Shown here: in pieces, positions 9,872 through 21,700 of the stretch | Layout: every line of letters starts with the position of its first letter | Position numbering within the stretch: position 1 is the stretch's first letter | Origin: Ceratobasidium sp. AG-K | Taxonomy: Eukaryota > Basidiomycota > Agaricomycetes > Cantharellales > Ceratobasidiaceae | Direction: 5' to 3' | DNA length: 64,000 bases | Assembly: GCA_037039685.1 (NCBI GenBank) | Contig: JAWNGF010000002.1 | Coordinates: 2,480,001 to 2,544,000 of the forward strand | Program-made: the position numbers and the translations under genes | Notes under the pieces: generated by a model | Seen by the model: the letters and a program-made list of their open reading frames with translations, nothing else | Told to the model about the DNA's origin: nothing | Databases searched by the model: none

Positions 9872-10461
9872 GGTATTAAGGTGATTTAGAAGGCGGTAAT
9901 CCTGGTTAATAGGAATATGCACTTCTGCTGCGAGATGACAGTATTTGCCCTTGATTTTGTCTTTAAGGGTTTCGATAGTACGCCACTGACGTTTGTTGTT
10001 GTTGATGAGGTTTTCGACCTTTCGAGTGTGTTTTTCTTCGATTTTAATAAGTTGGTCGCAATTTTCAATCAAGACGTGGGTTTGTTCTTGCAAGCGCTCG
10101 ACTTCAATATTGGTGTCAGCTAGATTTATGCTTTGGACACGATCTTGATCGGCTTGTTGGTTGTTTGTGTTGTCGAGGTTAATTTCAATGAACTCGAGCC
10201 TTGAATGAAGAGATTGATAATTGGCTTTGAGTTGATTGTGGTTTTTGTCGTTTCTGGTACGTTCGACCCTTAAATCCTCGGCTTGTTCGACTTGATCTTC
10301 TGCTAGTACTTCAATTCAACTGTTTAATTCGTCAACTTTGGTGTCTAGATCAAGTACAAAATCTTTTAGTCTAAAGACTGCTTCGCAGAGGCTAAAAAAT
10401 GCGGGGAACACTTTTAAGGTTAATTAGTTAGTTACTAATTAGTTCCTTTTTAGTGCGTACT
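9872..10461 (-). pseudogene. B1 ORF0, N-terminal coiled-coil part
   Basis: Reads leftward to the A1 insertion. It encodes a long charged helix with many Glu, Asp, Asn and Gln, a probable coiled coil, matching B2 32545-33153. The ATG is not contiguous: A at 10461 joins TG at 10410-10409 if the 50-base GT-AG intron 10411-10460 is removed; the same arrangement is seen in B2. An in-frame TGA at 10316-10318 stands where B2 has CGA. The A1 insertion falls about 10 bases from the slip site. Function unknown; could be a structural or nucleic-acid-binding accessory protein. Confidence 0.6.
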
Positions 10462-10884
10462 GATGGAAACGACAAGTTGATGTGGTTCTTGATGGATGAG
10501 AGTGTTAACTTGGGTGGTGCTCCGACCACTTTCCAGTTTTTTGCTTGAGAGGATCTGGCTTCCTTGAGATGTTGATTTGGATGTGAAGGGTGCTAGACGC
10601 TAAGCTTTTGCTTTATATACTCCTTATCTGATCTTATCAGTTATCAACAGCCTTGGGCGGGCGTGATAGCGACAGTGTATAACAGAGTAAGGGTGTATTT
10701 AGCTGACTAAAGCCGCTATGACCCAAAAGAGGATAACGATTGGGTTCACTGACAGCATATAGCAACGTGGGACTACTGGTCTATATCAAGTATAGCTCTT
10801 CGTCTGTTGTACTATGCCCGTTTTCCCATGTACGTTCTATCTACTTGGTGGAAAAGCAGGAGCTTTAAGGCTGATGCTTTTTAA

Positions 10885-11060
10885 AGGCTTGACCTAATGT
10901 CCCAACTTGGGTCAATTAGGTGTATAAGGGTTAAGGGGTTCGACTTAGACAAGTCTTAGAACCCAAGGAGTAGTGATAGTAAGAGGATTTGATTGAGCAA
11001 GTCCTAGTGGAGAGGAGGTCAAGCCTTGTCATTAACTGGCTTGACCTCTGGGTTTATATA
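10885..11060 (-). promoter_or_regulatory. B1 promoter and self-priming site
   Basis: On the minus strand: TATATAAA at 11060-11053, predicted transcript start AGGCTTGACCT at 11026-11016, and primer site AGGTCAAGCCT at 10895-10885, two bases after the LTR end. The 11-base match is perfect. It differs from B2 at two positions that are changed on both sides of the duplex. Confidence 0.75.
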
Positions 11061-11311
11061 CATGAGGGATCAAGGCCATGTCATCATCTATCAGTGTGGG
11101 AAAGCCGAGTACAACCAATGATAAGCGAGATAAGAGATATGACTCGACATTCTGGAAGTTCCGGAAGCATCACCAATATCAAAATGAAAAGACAAATACC
11201 TCATGTGATACAAGTTAAGCGCCAGAGGACATTTGTACCAAAAAAGGAAAGTGTTAGGAAAAAAAGATATAAAATCAGAATAAAATGTCTGAGCCGAGTC
11301 AGCTCATGACA
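10898..11311 (-). repeat. B1 5' LTR
   Basis: 414 bp, TGTCAT...GGGACA on the minus strand, matching the 415-bp LTRs of B2. Its outer edge at 11311 abuts element D. The matching 3' LTR lies left of the window, so the target duplication cannot be checked. Confidence 0.92.
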
Positions 11312-11348
11312 ATTGGGGCATCTGCACACACGGTGGAGAGACGCCCAT

Positions 11349-13550
11349 CTAGTTTTCCGACTCCGAATCGGTGGACTTGGTTTCTTCCGTTTCTCTTTCC
11401 TTCACTCCACCAGCTTTTCCTTTCACCAGTGTCTTTCCCTTGTCTTTGTAGGTCCATTCCTTTTTGCAATCAGCAATTGCATGTCCTGCTTCTCCACATT
11501 TGATGCAGAGGTTGTTTTCCTTGTGGCGTGTTTTCTCAGCCTTTGGGACAAGGTCTCCTTTCACTTGTTTTTTGGATCCTTCAGCCTTGTCTTCCTTCTT
11601 TCCTTTGTTTTGGGGATAGGTGAGTTTATGCATTTCTTCGGCTTGGAGGGCGATGTCAATCCATCCTTCTAAGTCCCTTTGTGCGGCAGTTCTCCTATCT
11701 CTGAGTTCTTTGCGGACAAGTTCTGCTTTGATGAGTCTGTTCAACCCTTGCCTGAAACGCGCAATCAGAGCGGCATCGTTCCAATCTAGCTCTTGTGCAA
11801 GAAGTCGGAATTCAGAGACATATTTGCCTACAGATTTGTTCTGGTAGAGCCGTTGAATCCCCTGTTCTGCTTGGATTTTCTTGCTAGGGTTGCTCCACTG
11901 CTTCTCATAGGCGTTTTGGAAAGTTTCCCATGATTCCAGCCAAGGATGATTTTTGTTGTCGTTGTACCGATTGAGGACAGGTTGTGCCCAGTTTCCTGCT
12001 GCTCCTTCTGCCATCTTCATGAGGGTTGCGACAATTTGCTGCTCCTCAGTGTTGTATTGATTTGGGTTCAGGCGGAAAAATGCTTTCATCTGCGCAAGGA
12101 ATGTTTCGGCGGCTGTTCCCCTTGTTCCTTCAAATGCTTTGGGCATCTTGATGCGTGGGCCTGATCCATTCCCGTTTCCACCTTGTCCTGTTTGAATAAT
12201 GAAGGTTCTTCCTTCATCCCTGATTTGATAGCCTGATTGCCCTTGCACCTCAAATGAGGGAGATTGCCTTCCTTGGGGTGAGATGTTCCTTCTATGCGGG
12301 GGAGGTTCCCTAGGTTTTGGGATTTCCATAGAAGTTTGTCTAGACTCCTCACGCCGGTGATCCAACTCTACTTGGGCGTCTGCTCCGATTTGTTCAAGGA
12401 GATCAAACGTTTCTTGTCCCCCTGTCCGGATTTCCCTGAGTCGGTTGGTTTGATCTTGGAAACCTTCAGCAACTTCTTCATCGATCTGTCCTAGAGTTAC
12501 TGTAATGTTCCTGATTCCTTCAGCCATTCTTCCAATAGTTTCTTCCATCCTGTTGATCCGGTCAACTTGGTTTTGCAGGTTCTGAGTGATCAGCTGATTT
12601 TGAGCCACCAATTGTTGGTTGATGTACTCAAAGTTTTCTACTGATCGTTTGAATATTTGCTTGACCCTTTGTTGTGCGTGATCAACGTTTCAGAGACGTT
12701 TGTAGAAGGTGTTGACTCCGTCTTCGGTTCTGGAAGCAATGCGCTCAATCCGCTGCATCATGTTGTTGTTTTCTTGTTGTTGAAGATCCCATCTTCTCTC
12801 CAGTTCTTCAATGCGAAGTGCCTGTACCGCGTTTTCTTGTTGATACTGGACTTGTAGCGTATTGAAAATTCTTTCCAATGTTTGTACTGCTCTTCCATCA
12901 GTGTTTTCAATGATGATTTCCCTTCTCAATCGTTCGTCTTCAGAGATAGTTTCTACGCTCCTTTGTGATTTGAAGGTTGAGGGGACACTTGCTACACTTT
13001 GGCTTCTGGAAACTACCGTCATCACTGGAACTATGCCAGGAGTGGAGGGTGCAGGAGTTGTTTGTGGGAAAATATTGTCTAAATTTGGCATTTTGAGGGG
13101 TTGTCTCGGACCAAGAAGTGGTGGTGGAGGTATCCGACCTGTTGGCGGTATAGATGGTCCTGGGGTTGCGTTTCTTTGACCAAATTGCACAATTCCCATC
13201 GGTCAAATGATCCTCATTGCACGTGGACTGGCTATTGTTCCTGGTTCCCTTTGTTCAATTCTTGATGGAGGGCTATTGTTTGTGATTTTGATCACCCTGA
13301 TGGTTGGGGATGTCAATCGTTTGTTGGAACTGGTAGGTTCTTCCTGTGATGTCTTGACTATGTTGCCGATTCCTCCTGGGACGCTGGTTGATGGTGGCCT
13401 TGAGGCTTGGCTGTTGCTTCTGAGCGGTGCCGTCCAATCTCCAGCTCGTTCTCTGGATGCCCTCAAAGGGTTTGTTCGTAATTCGACTATTTGTGGTGCG
13501 GGCTCAGTAGCCTGCCTGTTTGACGCTGCGCTTGAGGACCTTGAGTTCAT
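11349..13550 (-). pseudogene. D gag with two in-frame TGA codons
   Basis: One reading frame of about 733 codons from ATG 13550 to TAG 11349, broken at 13203-13205 and 12690-12692 by TGA. Layout: Ser/Pro/Thr-rich N-terminus, predicted coiled coil (about 12500-12900), gag capsid core (about 11700-12150), then a CCHC knuckle (CIKCGEAGHAIADC) near 11465-11510 and an acidic tail. Same overall architecture as A1 Gag but only distantly similar in sequence. Confidence 0.85.
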
Positions 13551-13597
13551 GTTGTGAAGTCACATGATCTTGTTTTCTTGTGGCTCAGCAGAGAAAA

Positions 13598-13854
13598 AGC
13601 TTGCTTCGCAATGTTGCAACCTGCTAAGTAGTAGAGTTGATGACTGCTAATCGCCTTGTTGGCCGTGAGCAATAAGTCTAAGTAGACTAAATTGCTAAGG
13701 GAAATTGCCAGCTTCTAAGTAGAAGTCCTAGCTCCAAATCCCAAGTGGCTGCTGTAGTGGCTAAGTAGCCAAGTGCCTCTGATAACACACTGCAGGGAGA
13801 GTTGACGAGGCGAAGCAAGCTGGGGGTGACCATGCTTGCAAGCCAGTATATATA
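13598..13854 (-). promoter_or_regulatory. D promoter and self-priming site
   Basis: Minus strand: TATATATA at 13854-13847, predicted start AGCTTGCTTCGC at 13821-13810, primer site GCGAAGCAAGCT at 13609-13598. The 12-base match is perfect and the site again lies two bases after the LTR. Third Ty3 family in the window with this arrangement. Confidence 0.72.
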
Positions 13855-13979
13855 GGCAAGAGGCAAGTGAGTCATATAAGTACATGAGTCACAAGCCCGA
13901 GTCAGAGTCCAAGTCATAAAAGGGGGCTGCTCAGGCCAGCCAATAGAAAACAGCATGAGTCATATGACTCATGGTGACA
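13612..13979 (-). repeat. D 5' LTR
   Basis: 368 bp with TGTCAC...GCAACA ends on the minus strand. Only one LTR is visible, so the outer boundary rests on terminal sequence logic. Confidence 0.7.
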
Positions 13980-13981
13980 CG

Positions 13982-15001
13982 TCATCCATACACCTCACTA
14001 AGCGAGGGAGAGGGCGCAACTATACAGAAGAGGTGCTTAAGGCGCTGATACAAGCCATGAGTCCGCAGAAAGAGAGACAGAGGGCAGGACAGGTCACGAC
14101 ACCTTGGCTTGTCATCATCATTGTTGTCGTCGCTTTTGCTGTCGTTGCTGGAAGACAAAGATGAGGATTGATTTGTATGATGCAAGTGGTTCAAGCAAAG
14201 GTGGTTGAACGTTTCTTGGAGCAATTGTCCGGCTCCCCAGTTGTCTTCAAAAGCGTCAAACTTGGGTACACGTTTCGCAAACTGGAGATATGAGTTAATA
14301 CTGTAGTTAGTTGTGAATGTACGGGCTTACCAATTGAAGTGCACATGCAACATCCGCAGGCTGTTGACGCCAAAAAACGTTGTCGAGGTTGAGGCCCAAC
14401 TTCGAAATTGCCCTCCGCATAGCAGCCTGCGGAACGCCGTTCATTGTTAGCATGTCGGGACGCGAAATAACACAAATATATATACTTACCCGGGCGGCTG
14501 ACCACTGGGGGTTCGAAAACTGTAGCCATTCCATCCAGTCTCCCGCGTTGACCTTTGTGCACTTCTTGGGGGACAGGATCATCTTGGTATGCTTGTTTTT
14601 TTCCTTCTTTTTCTTCTTTTTCTTCTTGTCCACGTCCCTTGACAATGACCCTGACCCGGACACGCCGGCGGTGTCGAGTTGCCCAGCACGTTCGAAGTGC
14701 GCAATTTGAGTGCAAGCAAGGCTGAGTTTGGCTTGCAGCGCCGCCACTTGGAGGTGTTGTTAACATTGTGAGTGAGAGCAAGCAAGAAAAACGTACGTTT
14801 AGCCCGCTCATACTCATCTTTGTCGCCATCCTTGTTTGACGCCCGTTGCTTAGTCAACCTGCATTCCTTCTTGCGGTTGAACACGGAGCCAAGGGTTTTT
14901 GACACGTCGGCGTCGAGATCCTCATCCTCTTCACCTTCAGGCAGCTTGTCTTCCTCTTCATCCTGGTACGTTTGCTTGCCTTTTCCTTTGTTGCTGGCCA
15001 T
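13982..15001 (-). CDS. Accessory gene of the CACTA-like element, 4 exons, unknown function
   Basis: Exons 15001-14797, 14746-14490, 14426-14331 and 14281-13982 join through GT-AG introns with matching phase, giving 285 residues. The N-terminus is acidic and lysine-rich. The middle holds a run of lysines (about 14605-14640), then a helical stretch with DWMEWLQF and SKLGLN. Another conserved-looking segment (PKFDAFEDNW) precedes a Ser/Asp-rich tail. It is divergent from the transposase, with a shared 1.2-kb intergenic region. The stop lies 3 bases from the D insertion, so the true C-terminus may be cut. Family not recognised; it may be a second transposon protein or a captured host gene. Confidence 0.55.
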
Positions 15002-16207
15002 ACGAGAAAGAAAATTAAGAAAAAGTGCAGAAGAAAGGCGAGAGGGACAGCAACGCTGACAGCTGCAGAAGTGGGAGACGTGGTAGGGACAGGTGATAAG
15101 GTGGGGGCGGATTCAACAAGTTGGCCAAAGGCCCGCAATGCGCCACGAGTGAAGTCATGATTGTAGGGTCCATGTTCAGTCAGAACACATGACAATCATG
15201 GGCCAATTGGGAGCCATCGGCGGTCATAAGATTGGTCATATGACAACACACATGACTCGACCCTCTGCCCCGCTCCACCACCACCCTCACGCCACGACAC
15301 TGCTGTCACAGGGTTGGGCCTGGATTTTGTGAGTTCAATGACGAAACTAATTAAACCCTCTGACCACTTTTTCTGAACCCAGTCTCCAGCGCACTAGCGT
15401 TGTTCCCTGTCAGCGGCAGTGGCTGCTCCACGTTTCACGAGCACGACCAACGCATACATCCCTGGTTGCCAGGGTCAACATGGCCTGGGAGTCGATTTTT
15501 GTGGTGAAGTCAGCAACGCAGCAGACAGTATGTTGTGACTCTGGTTGTTCTCCACACATTTACTAACACACACTTTTTTTTCAATGATTTTCGCATCACA
15601 GTTGAGATGTGTGCAAAAAATATCGAGATCGACAGGGCATCCGCTGTGTGCTTTTTGCCAAAGACATGTGTACATGTGCGACCTGCAGCTATTGAACACG
15701 TCATTCACGCGTGATTCTTAGGTCCAATCAACTTGGCCTTCTTGCTTCTTATGACATGCAATCATTCATGCGTGTATCAAGCTAGATAGGTCTTTTTATT
15801 TCGTCTCCAAAGTCTGCTCACTCATTATTTTGTTCTGTTTGCTTCTTGACTTGTCAATTGACAACCCGCTGTTTGCTCAACATCCAAATGGTTGGCCAAA
15901 GGCGGGGTCATAGCGCGTTATTGGTTATACCTGTTGATCCAGGTCTGTTTTGCTGCACCGATTGCACACTAGCATCATGGCACAATGATCGGGAGCTTAA
16001 TTGCAAGCCAATACTACGGCAAAACACAAATGTAAGTTTGTTTCCTTAGGCAAACACTCGCGGTTCTAACTTAACTCCCAGACGATTTTCCCAAATGTAG
16101 TTCTCAGCAGCCCCGGGCGCTCTGCTTGCAAACCAAAGACCCCTCGTACATATGGTCCCCATGCGAACAGCAAGCTGCTAAGGTAGCTAACTTGCTCTTG
16201 GTTCAGC
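15002..16207. other. Intergenic region between accessory gene and transposase
   Basis: No convincing ORF. It separates two divergent genes and presumably holds both promoters. No clear TATA box or repeat was identified. Confidence 0.5.
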
Positions 16208-19200
16208 ATGCCAGCAGGGCGGGACTTGAGGTGCCCAGCGTGCAACCAGACCTACACAAAGGGAACGGTACAACAACACGCTTGCCTCGGATGCCCGGGT
16301 AGTCAGCAGCGGCATGAGGCCAAAGTGCTGCGCCTTGCCCGCCAGCTTCTTGCACGTGGCAAGGTTCCCGCTCGACACCATTGTTCTCGCGGCCCACGGC
16401 AACACAACCAGCCAGCAAACCCACCTCCGTCTTGATCCCAGGGCCCTCCTCCCTGTGGCCGGAAACGCAAACATTGGCGCGCCCCCGCTTGGTCTTGGTC
16501 TTGGTCTCGGTCTCAGTTGTTGTCAAACGCACCTGTACAGGAGTCTGAGTCCGATCTTGATGATGCTCGCACCTGGCATTTTGACTTCCGGTTCAATACT
16601 CCTGGCATGGGTCCATCCAGTCATCAAGCTTCCCCTGCGCCGGATTGCTTGATGCAGGACCTCTTCGACCAAGAACCATGGCTCAGAGGTTTGAGTGCCA
16701 AGGTCATTGCAAAGATGCAGGCCCAGGGAGAAGTGGCTCAAAATGGGTGCAAGTAACTAATAGCCCACATTGTATTTGTCGACAGCTAACGCTCTTGTAG
16801 GGTTCAAGTTGACACCTCGCGAAAAGTTCATTGCGCACACCTTTAACTATAAAGTCACATCCGATATCAGTGGTGCCGCCTTTGAACTCCTTCCCGATGC
16901 GTTTCCCAACCAGCTCGCTAACTTCCCTAAGCCGAGTACAATCAAGACGCAAGTGCTGGGACTTACTGGCATGAGTGGCATCAGGATTCACTGCTGCGTT
17001 AACTTGTGTGTCGCATTTACGGGTCCATATGAGAATCTGGAGTCCTGCCCCGTTTGTGCGACTCATTGATACAAGGTCAACAAGAATAGGCTCAACCAGT
17101 GTGTCCCGCGCCGCACGTTCCTCTACATTCCCCTCATTCCTCAACTGGTCAACATGTACCGTGATAAAGAAACTGTGCGGCATCTTAGGTACCGTGCTCG
17201 TCGCCGCCACCAACCTGGGGCTTACGCCAATATATTTGATGGCCAACTCTACCGTGACTTCCTCGGGAAAAGGGTTTGGATCAATGGAGAAACCCTTGAC
17301 AACACCTACTTTTGGTCGCCAACTGACATTGCTTTGGGACTGTCAACTGACAGCTTTGGGCCGTTCAAGAGCCGCAGCCACCAATGCTGGCCGCTTGTCC
17401 TTTTCAATTATAACCTTGACCCCAAAATTCGAACCCGCCTCGAGAATCTACTCTGCGTTGGCGTCATACCAGGGCCAAACACTCCCAAAGACCTCGACTC
17501 CTTCCTCGAGCCGCTCATCTCCGAACTTGTGTCACTCGGGCACGGTGTCGCAGCATTCAACAGCAAGGAGATGTGGCCGTTTTGTCTTTGCGCCCACCTG
17601 ATCGCCTGCTTTGGTGACATGCCCGTGGTTGCCAAGCTCATGTGCATGAAAGGGCACAACGGCAAACATCCATGTCACGCCTGCAAAGTTGTTGGAATGC
17701 GGTATGGTACCCACTATTATATTCCGCTTGCACAACCTTTTGCCCAGGCACACAAAGGCCCGCACACGTACGACCCCTACAGCCTCCCGATGCAAACACA
17801 TCAAGAGTTTCTTTGCAATGCCATCCATGTCAAGGAAGCCCAATCAAGGAATGCGTCAGACACTTGTGGCTGCAACACCGGAATAAATGGTCTTTTGACC
17901 CTGGCGCAGCTCAGCTCCCTCACTTTCCCTGGCTCTTTCCTGCATGATTTCATGCACCTGATGTTTGAGAATGTTATTGAAACATTACTTGACCTTTGGA
18001 CATGTTCTTGGGACTACAAGAAGTTTGGCTTGTGCGTCAAGGGTTATCTCATTGACAGAACGGTTTGGGCTGCCATTGGAGCTGCATGCTCAAAAAGTGG
18101 CAACACAATCCCGTCAAGCTTTGGCGGTTGTGTTCCCAACATCCAGAAAAAGCAATCGGAGCTGACATCGGAATCCATACTCATCTTTGCCACCCTTCTT
18201 GCTCCCGGTTTGCTACTCCATAAGTTCACCAACGACGCATATTACCGCCATTTCATTGAGCTCGTCAAACTTATCAATCAATACATCGGCATTGAGCTCA
18301 CAACGCAAGATGTTCAATATATCCACGGGGGTTTTGCAAAATGGGTCAAGAAGTATGAGGAGTGAGTTAATTTTACGCTCCAACCGTTTGCTGTTTTTTT
18401 TCCGGCTAATTCGACCCTTTTTTTCCCTCGTCATCCGCATAGCCTTTACTACATGAAGACTCAAGACCAATTACGCGTGTGTAAATCCCCAATCCATGCC
18501 CTTCTCCACGTTGCCAACGATATCAAATGAATGGGCCCTGTGTGGGCTTACTGGGCCTTTGCAATGGAGCGGTACTGTGGGTTCCTAGCGCAATCCAACA
18601 AAAGTTGACAGTATCCATACGCGTCCCTCGATTGTCGTGTGTTGCAAGTAGCTCAGCTGTTGCAGCTGAAGTTGCTATATGGACTACGCAAGGAGCTCAA
18701 GCTCCGCCCCAATCAATTATCCGGGATATCAGGTGTGCAGTATTGCAACTACCCCAGTCTTGTGTTTGGCTACCTGCGCCGTGTCCTCACTTTCTCGCCC
18801 AACCTCCTCCACAAAGCGTCGGCCTTTGTGGCCGCATATCTTGGCTTCAAACCAGCATTTGTTAAGGCTGCAATGTCGCGTTGCAAGTTTGTTCATTGGG
18901 GCTGTATACAGCAAATTGACGGCAATCTTATTCGTGCCGCCAGGGTGGCAAACCATTCGGAACAGGCTGCGTGTGACGCATCGTTTGTCAAGGTGCTTGC
19001 ATTTATCATTTTGTGGTTTCAATTGCTAACGTTATTACTTCAGTTTCAAAGCCGGTTAAGCTGGTTCAATTGGACTCGCCCAGGCGTGCAAGTCACACAA
19101 GAACCAAGTGCAAGCTATGGACAGGTCGAATGTTTCATTGTCATTCACACACAGTTTCTAGAAACGCTCTACCAAGCAGCAAACCAAGCTGCACCGTCTT

Positions 19201-19481
19201 TGCGACCAATAATGCTTGCCGCCATTGCCCCCCTACCATACCTCAGACGTGTTTGCGAGAATGGTACGGACCTGTTGCAGTACAAGCTTGTCGGAGGCAG
19301 TCTAGCCATCCCCGAGTTAGTTGCCGTGTCGGATATTGATTGTCTAATTGGACGGTACACAACAACCACCCAACCTTTGAGGTCGTACATCGTCAATCGG
19401 CATACTGTCGTGGGCCGTATTGACGCGGCTGACAATATGCTCAACCCTAATGATTGGGATGTCCCACCAGACAATGTTTAG
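16208..19481 (+). pseudogene. CACTA/Plavaka-like transposase, nonsense-mutated
   Basis: Starts with MPAGRDLRCPACNQTY, an N-terminal zinc-finger-like unit with a later HACLGC. Exon segments: 16208-16756, about 16790-18362, about 18443-18992 and 19044-19481, with introns 18363-18442 and 18993-19043; the junction near 16750-16790 is uncertain. Family hallmarks: CHACKVVG (zinc ribbon near 17675), LHDFMHLMFENV (part of the catalytic core near 17945) and the MGPVWAYWAF block near 18531. In-frame TGA at 16433, 17067, 18528 and 18606; CGA to TGA fits the family pattern at several of them. It would have cut and moved the element but cannot be made intact here. Confidence 0.82.
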
Positions 19482-20843
19482 GTTAGTTTTTGTGGCATTA
19501 TTTTGTGCGCACTCTAATCACTACTCACTTGCGTGAAACAGCTTGTTTGCGGAGATTTGCGAGCCAGATTGTCCATGCATCCACTTCTTTGACCCGAGCC
19601 ACCTACACTGTGGTATCCTATGTCACCATGAGCTGCGTGACAGCGCATGAGCTTCTTGCCCGTTTTTCATTTAGTTTAAGTTTATCATGATTGGTTTTGT
19701 CTATATTAACTAGCCCTTTAGTACAAATTCAATAAGGGTCTTGTACCTTTTCCAATTTTTATGGAATTGCCTTGTTGGCTCACCTTTTGCAATCAGAAGT
19801 CATTGCAGGAACCAGAAACCTTCCATCACACTTACAGTGTCACCAATGTCATCCTCAAATCGGCCTCTAGCACGAGAAGATACTCAAGTAGGGCAGCCTT
19901 GGCATAAGCCACGGCGTGCGACAGGCGCAACAAGTTACACGTCATATTTCCACTTGGATTGAATGGTTTTTGAGTTATATATAAACCCAGCCAGCTCATC
20001 GCTGACCATCATCCCCCATTCCCACTTCTTGTTTTATATTGCACCGTTGCTTGTTCATTGTTCTGCCCTGACCGCCGGGTTTTAGTCCTGCCAATTCCAA
20101 CGTATGTGTTGATGCAATGGGTGACCTGACACTAACAAATGATTCGTAGATGCGGCCTTGTCCCCAACCCAAGCCCATGTGCGCTGAACTCAACTATCCC
20201 CAGCCCTGGGTGTGCTTTGGGGGCAGGCAAGCCGTACCTCTCGAGTGCCGCTTTTTTGACTCGCGCGTTAGTTGCCCCAAAACTCTAACAGTTGTATTGG
20301 TTCGTGCCGCAGTTCAGAATCTCATGAACCAAATGCGAAGCAACAATATCTCAGGAGACCAGCTTCTGTAGGAGCTAAGCAATACGCTTCACATGCGGCA
20401 CCTTTTGATAGACAACGCCGCCAACAACGCGCCTACTCAGGATACCAATTAGACCCGTAAGCAGATGTTGCTGTTACCTTCCAAAATAGAAATGACGATT
20501 TTTCCCTTCTTGCGGCACAGGCACCAATCTTGATGGTTTGGACAGTTTTTATGCTCAACAAAACCGTTTTTTTTTTTCATGCCACAGTGTGCACATCCTT
20601 AAATTTCAGACACTAGCCCCATAATCACTCCATCTTTTTACGTTCTAAGCATTCAAATCCACCTTTTTTAGTTTTTAGTTTTTCCGTAAATAGTGGACTT
20701 AGGCAAAACTGCATCTGAATTTATCTCGAGAAGAGAAAAGTGGGCAAAATGTTCATTTCCACTCTTTGTGGAAATGTCCCCGGTGCATGGAAACCATAAT
20801 ATGTGGACTTTGACCCAAATTTTGTGGACAAAAGAGTCCTACA
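19482..20843. other. 3' region of the CACTA-like element
   Basis: Mostly non-coding. A TATATATAA motif at about 19977 is followed by a weak ORF at 20150-20371 (73 codons) with no recognisable family, which may be one exon of a small gene or chance. The last 150 bases carry GTGGAC-type sub-terminal repeats. Confidence 0.4.
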
Positions 20844-20844
20844 G

Positions 20845-21700
20845 TGGTAGCCTACTGTATTGCCTATCTATGGACAATTGAAGAACGCAACACATCCTCA
20901 AACGAGAGGGAAGAGGTTGGCCCCACTCCACTTCAGTCAGTATTTTGCCTCAATGTCAAGTTTCAAGACTTAACGACATTAACGTGACAAAACCGTTCTA
21001 GATATGGTCTTTTGCTGCAAGTGTTAAATGCATCCACTACTATGTCAATACTGGATGCTGTTTGCTACGCCACAAAAGGTAAATCTGGTGCATCTGCTCC
21101 TTCCTTTTTTATTGTTGCTGTGACACTCATCAGTCTTATCTTCATTCTCACCCACCTTGTTGGACTGGCCAATGTATGGATGCATGCAACAACCTCTGCG
21201 GTCTTGTATAATGTAACCCAGCCCAATGACTTGCAAACTGTTAGAGCATCCTTTGTATTCAATGACACTCTCTGTGGGCCAGATGACGCCCCAAACAGCA
21301 ATGCCTATTGGATCTGTCTATCCACTGGGGATGGATGGGGGCACACAAAGGAGACTCAGTACTTGACACCAATCGGACAGTCTGTAATCTTGAACTCTTC
21401 TTCCAACCAACAGGTTATTACTCTGGCGGATGCAGAAGATCTTGCCATCGCCATTCCTCAGAGGGTAGAACAACTTGCAACGCTCAAGGCGACAACCTTT
21501 GGGGCGCTTGTAAAATACAAATCGCTAAATGTTCTATGCTTGCCTTCCAACAATTCCAAACCCAATTGCACCCATCTAGGTATTAATCTCGTCCCCACCG
21601 ATGAACCCATTCTTTGCAGCTACACGTTTTCAGATCCCAGCAAGTGAAACAATATGCTCCCTAATCCGGACCGCGGTTATGCATTCATCTACGGCCCTTC
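20845..21700 (+). pseudogene. Host gene H, N-terminal visible part (membrane protein)
   Basis: Coding resumes directly after the transposon terminus at 20845. Intron 20936-21001 splices in phase, and the next exon runs to 21700 where A2 is inserted. The protein has one strong hydrophobic segment (SFFIVAVTLISLIFILTHLV, near 21094-21153). An extracellular-type stretch with several N-glycosylation sequons and cysteines follows. An in-frame TGA at 21645-21647 interrupts it. The true start lies upstream of the transposon, outside the window. I do not recognise the family; large multi-span surface proteins of this style are common in Agaricomycetes. Confidence 0.7.

Larger units (their letters stand above)
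1..11311 (-). mobile_element. Ty3/gypsy element B1, left part outside window, interrupted by A1
   Basis: Minus-strand copy of the family also present as B2 (31693-38646). Reading leftward it has a 5' LTR, self-priming site, ORF0, gag, and the protease/RT start of pol, which runs off the left edge. Element A1 sits in it at 2861-9866, flanked by the 5-bp duplication GCAAT (2856-2860 and 9867-9871). Joining 2860 to 9872 restores the sequence seen without a break in B2 near 33140. B1 itself ends at 11311 inside element D. It carries several disabling changes, so it is a dead copy. Confidence 0.93.
11312..13979 (-). mobile_element. Ty3/gypsy element D, 5' part (LTR and gag), host of B1
   Basis: Minus-strand fragment of a third Ty3 family: 5' LTR 13612-13979, self-priming site, leader and gag. 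B1 is inserted just after the gag stop, so pol and the 3' LTR should continue beyond B1, left of the window. D lies inside the CACTA-like element. Its right edge is inferred from the TGTCAC terminus that mirrors the TGTC start of the A and B LTRs. Confidence 0.8.
13980..20844 (+). mobile_element. CACTA/Plavaka-like DNA transposon, right part
   Basis: Carries a decayed CACTA-type transposase (plus) and a divergent accessory gene (minus). The right end is placed at 20844 because the sequence there, read on the minus strand, begins CACTGTAGGACTC, and H coding sequence resumes at 20845. Sub-terminal GTGGAC-type repeats occur at 20693-20840 (20694, 20801, 20824 and variants). The left end is not in the window; D is inserted at 13979/13980, so the rest should lie beyond D. 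No target duplication can be checked. Confidence 0.7.

Noticed and set aside
11312..11400. Slippery heptamer at the end of D gag
   Set aside because: GGAAAAC near the stop is not X XXY YYZ in the gag frame, and pol is missing, so no claim can be made.
14590..14650. Lysine-rich run as a simple-sequence artefact
   Set aside because: It is an AAG/AAA repeat, but falls inside a properly spliced exon, so kept as part of the accessory gene.
13980..16207. Left terminus of the CACTA-like element
   Set aside because: Searched by eye for CACTGTAGGACTC and sub-terminal GTGGAC repeats; none found, so the left end is taken to be outside the window.
20150..20371. Small gene in the 3' part of the CACTA-like element
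   Set aside because: A TATA motif lies upstream but no introns, homology or conservation could be shown; left as a note in the region entry.
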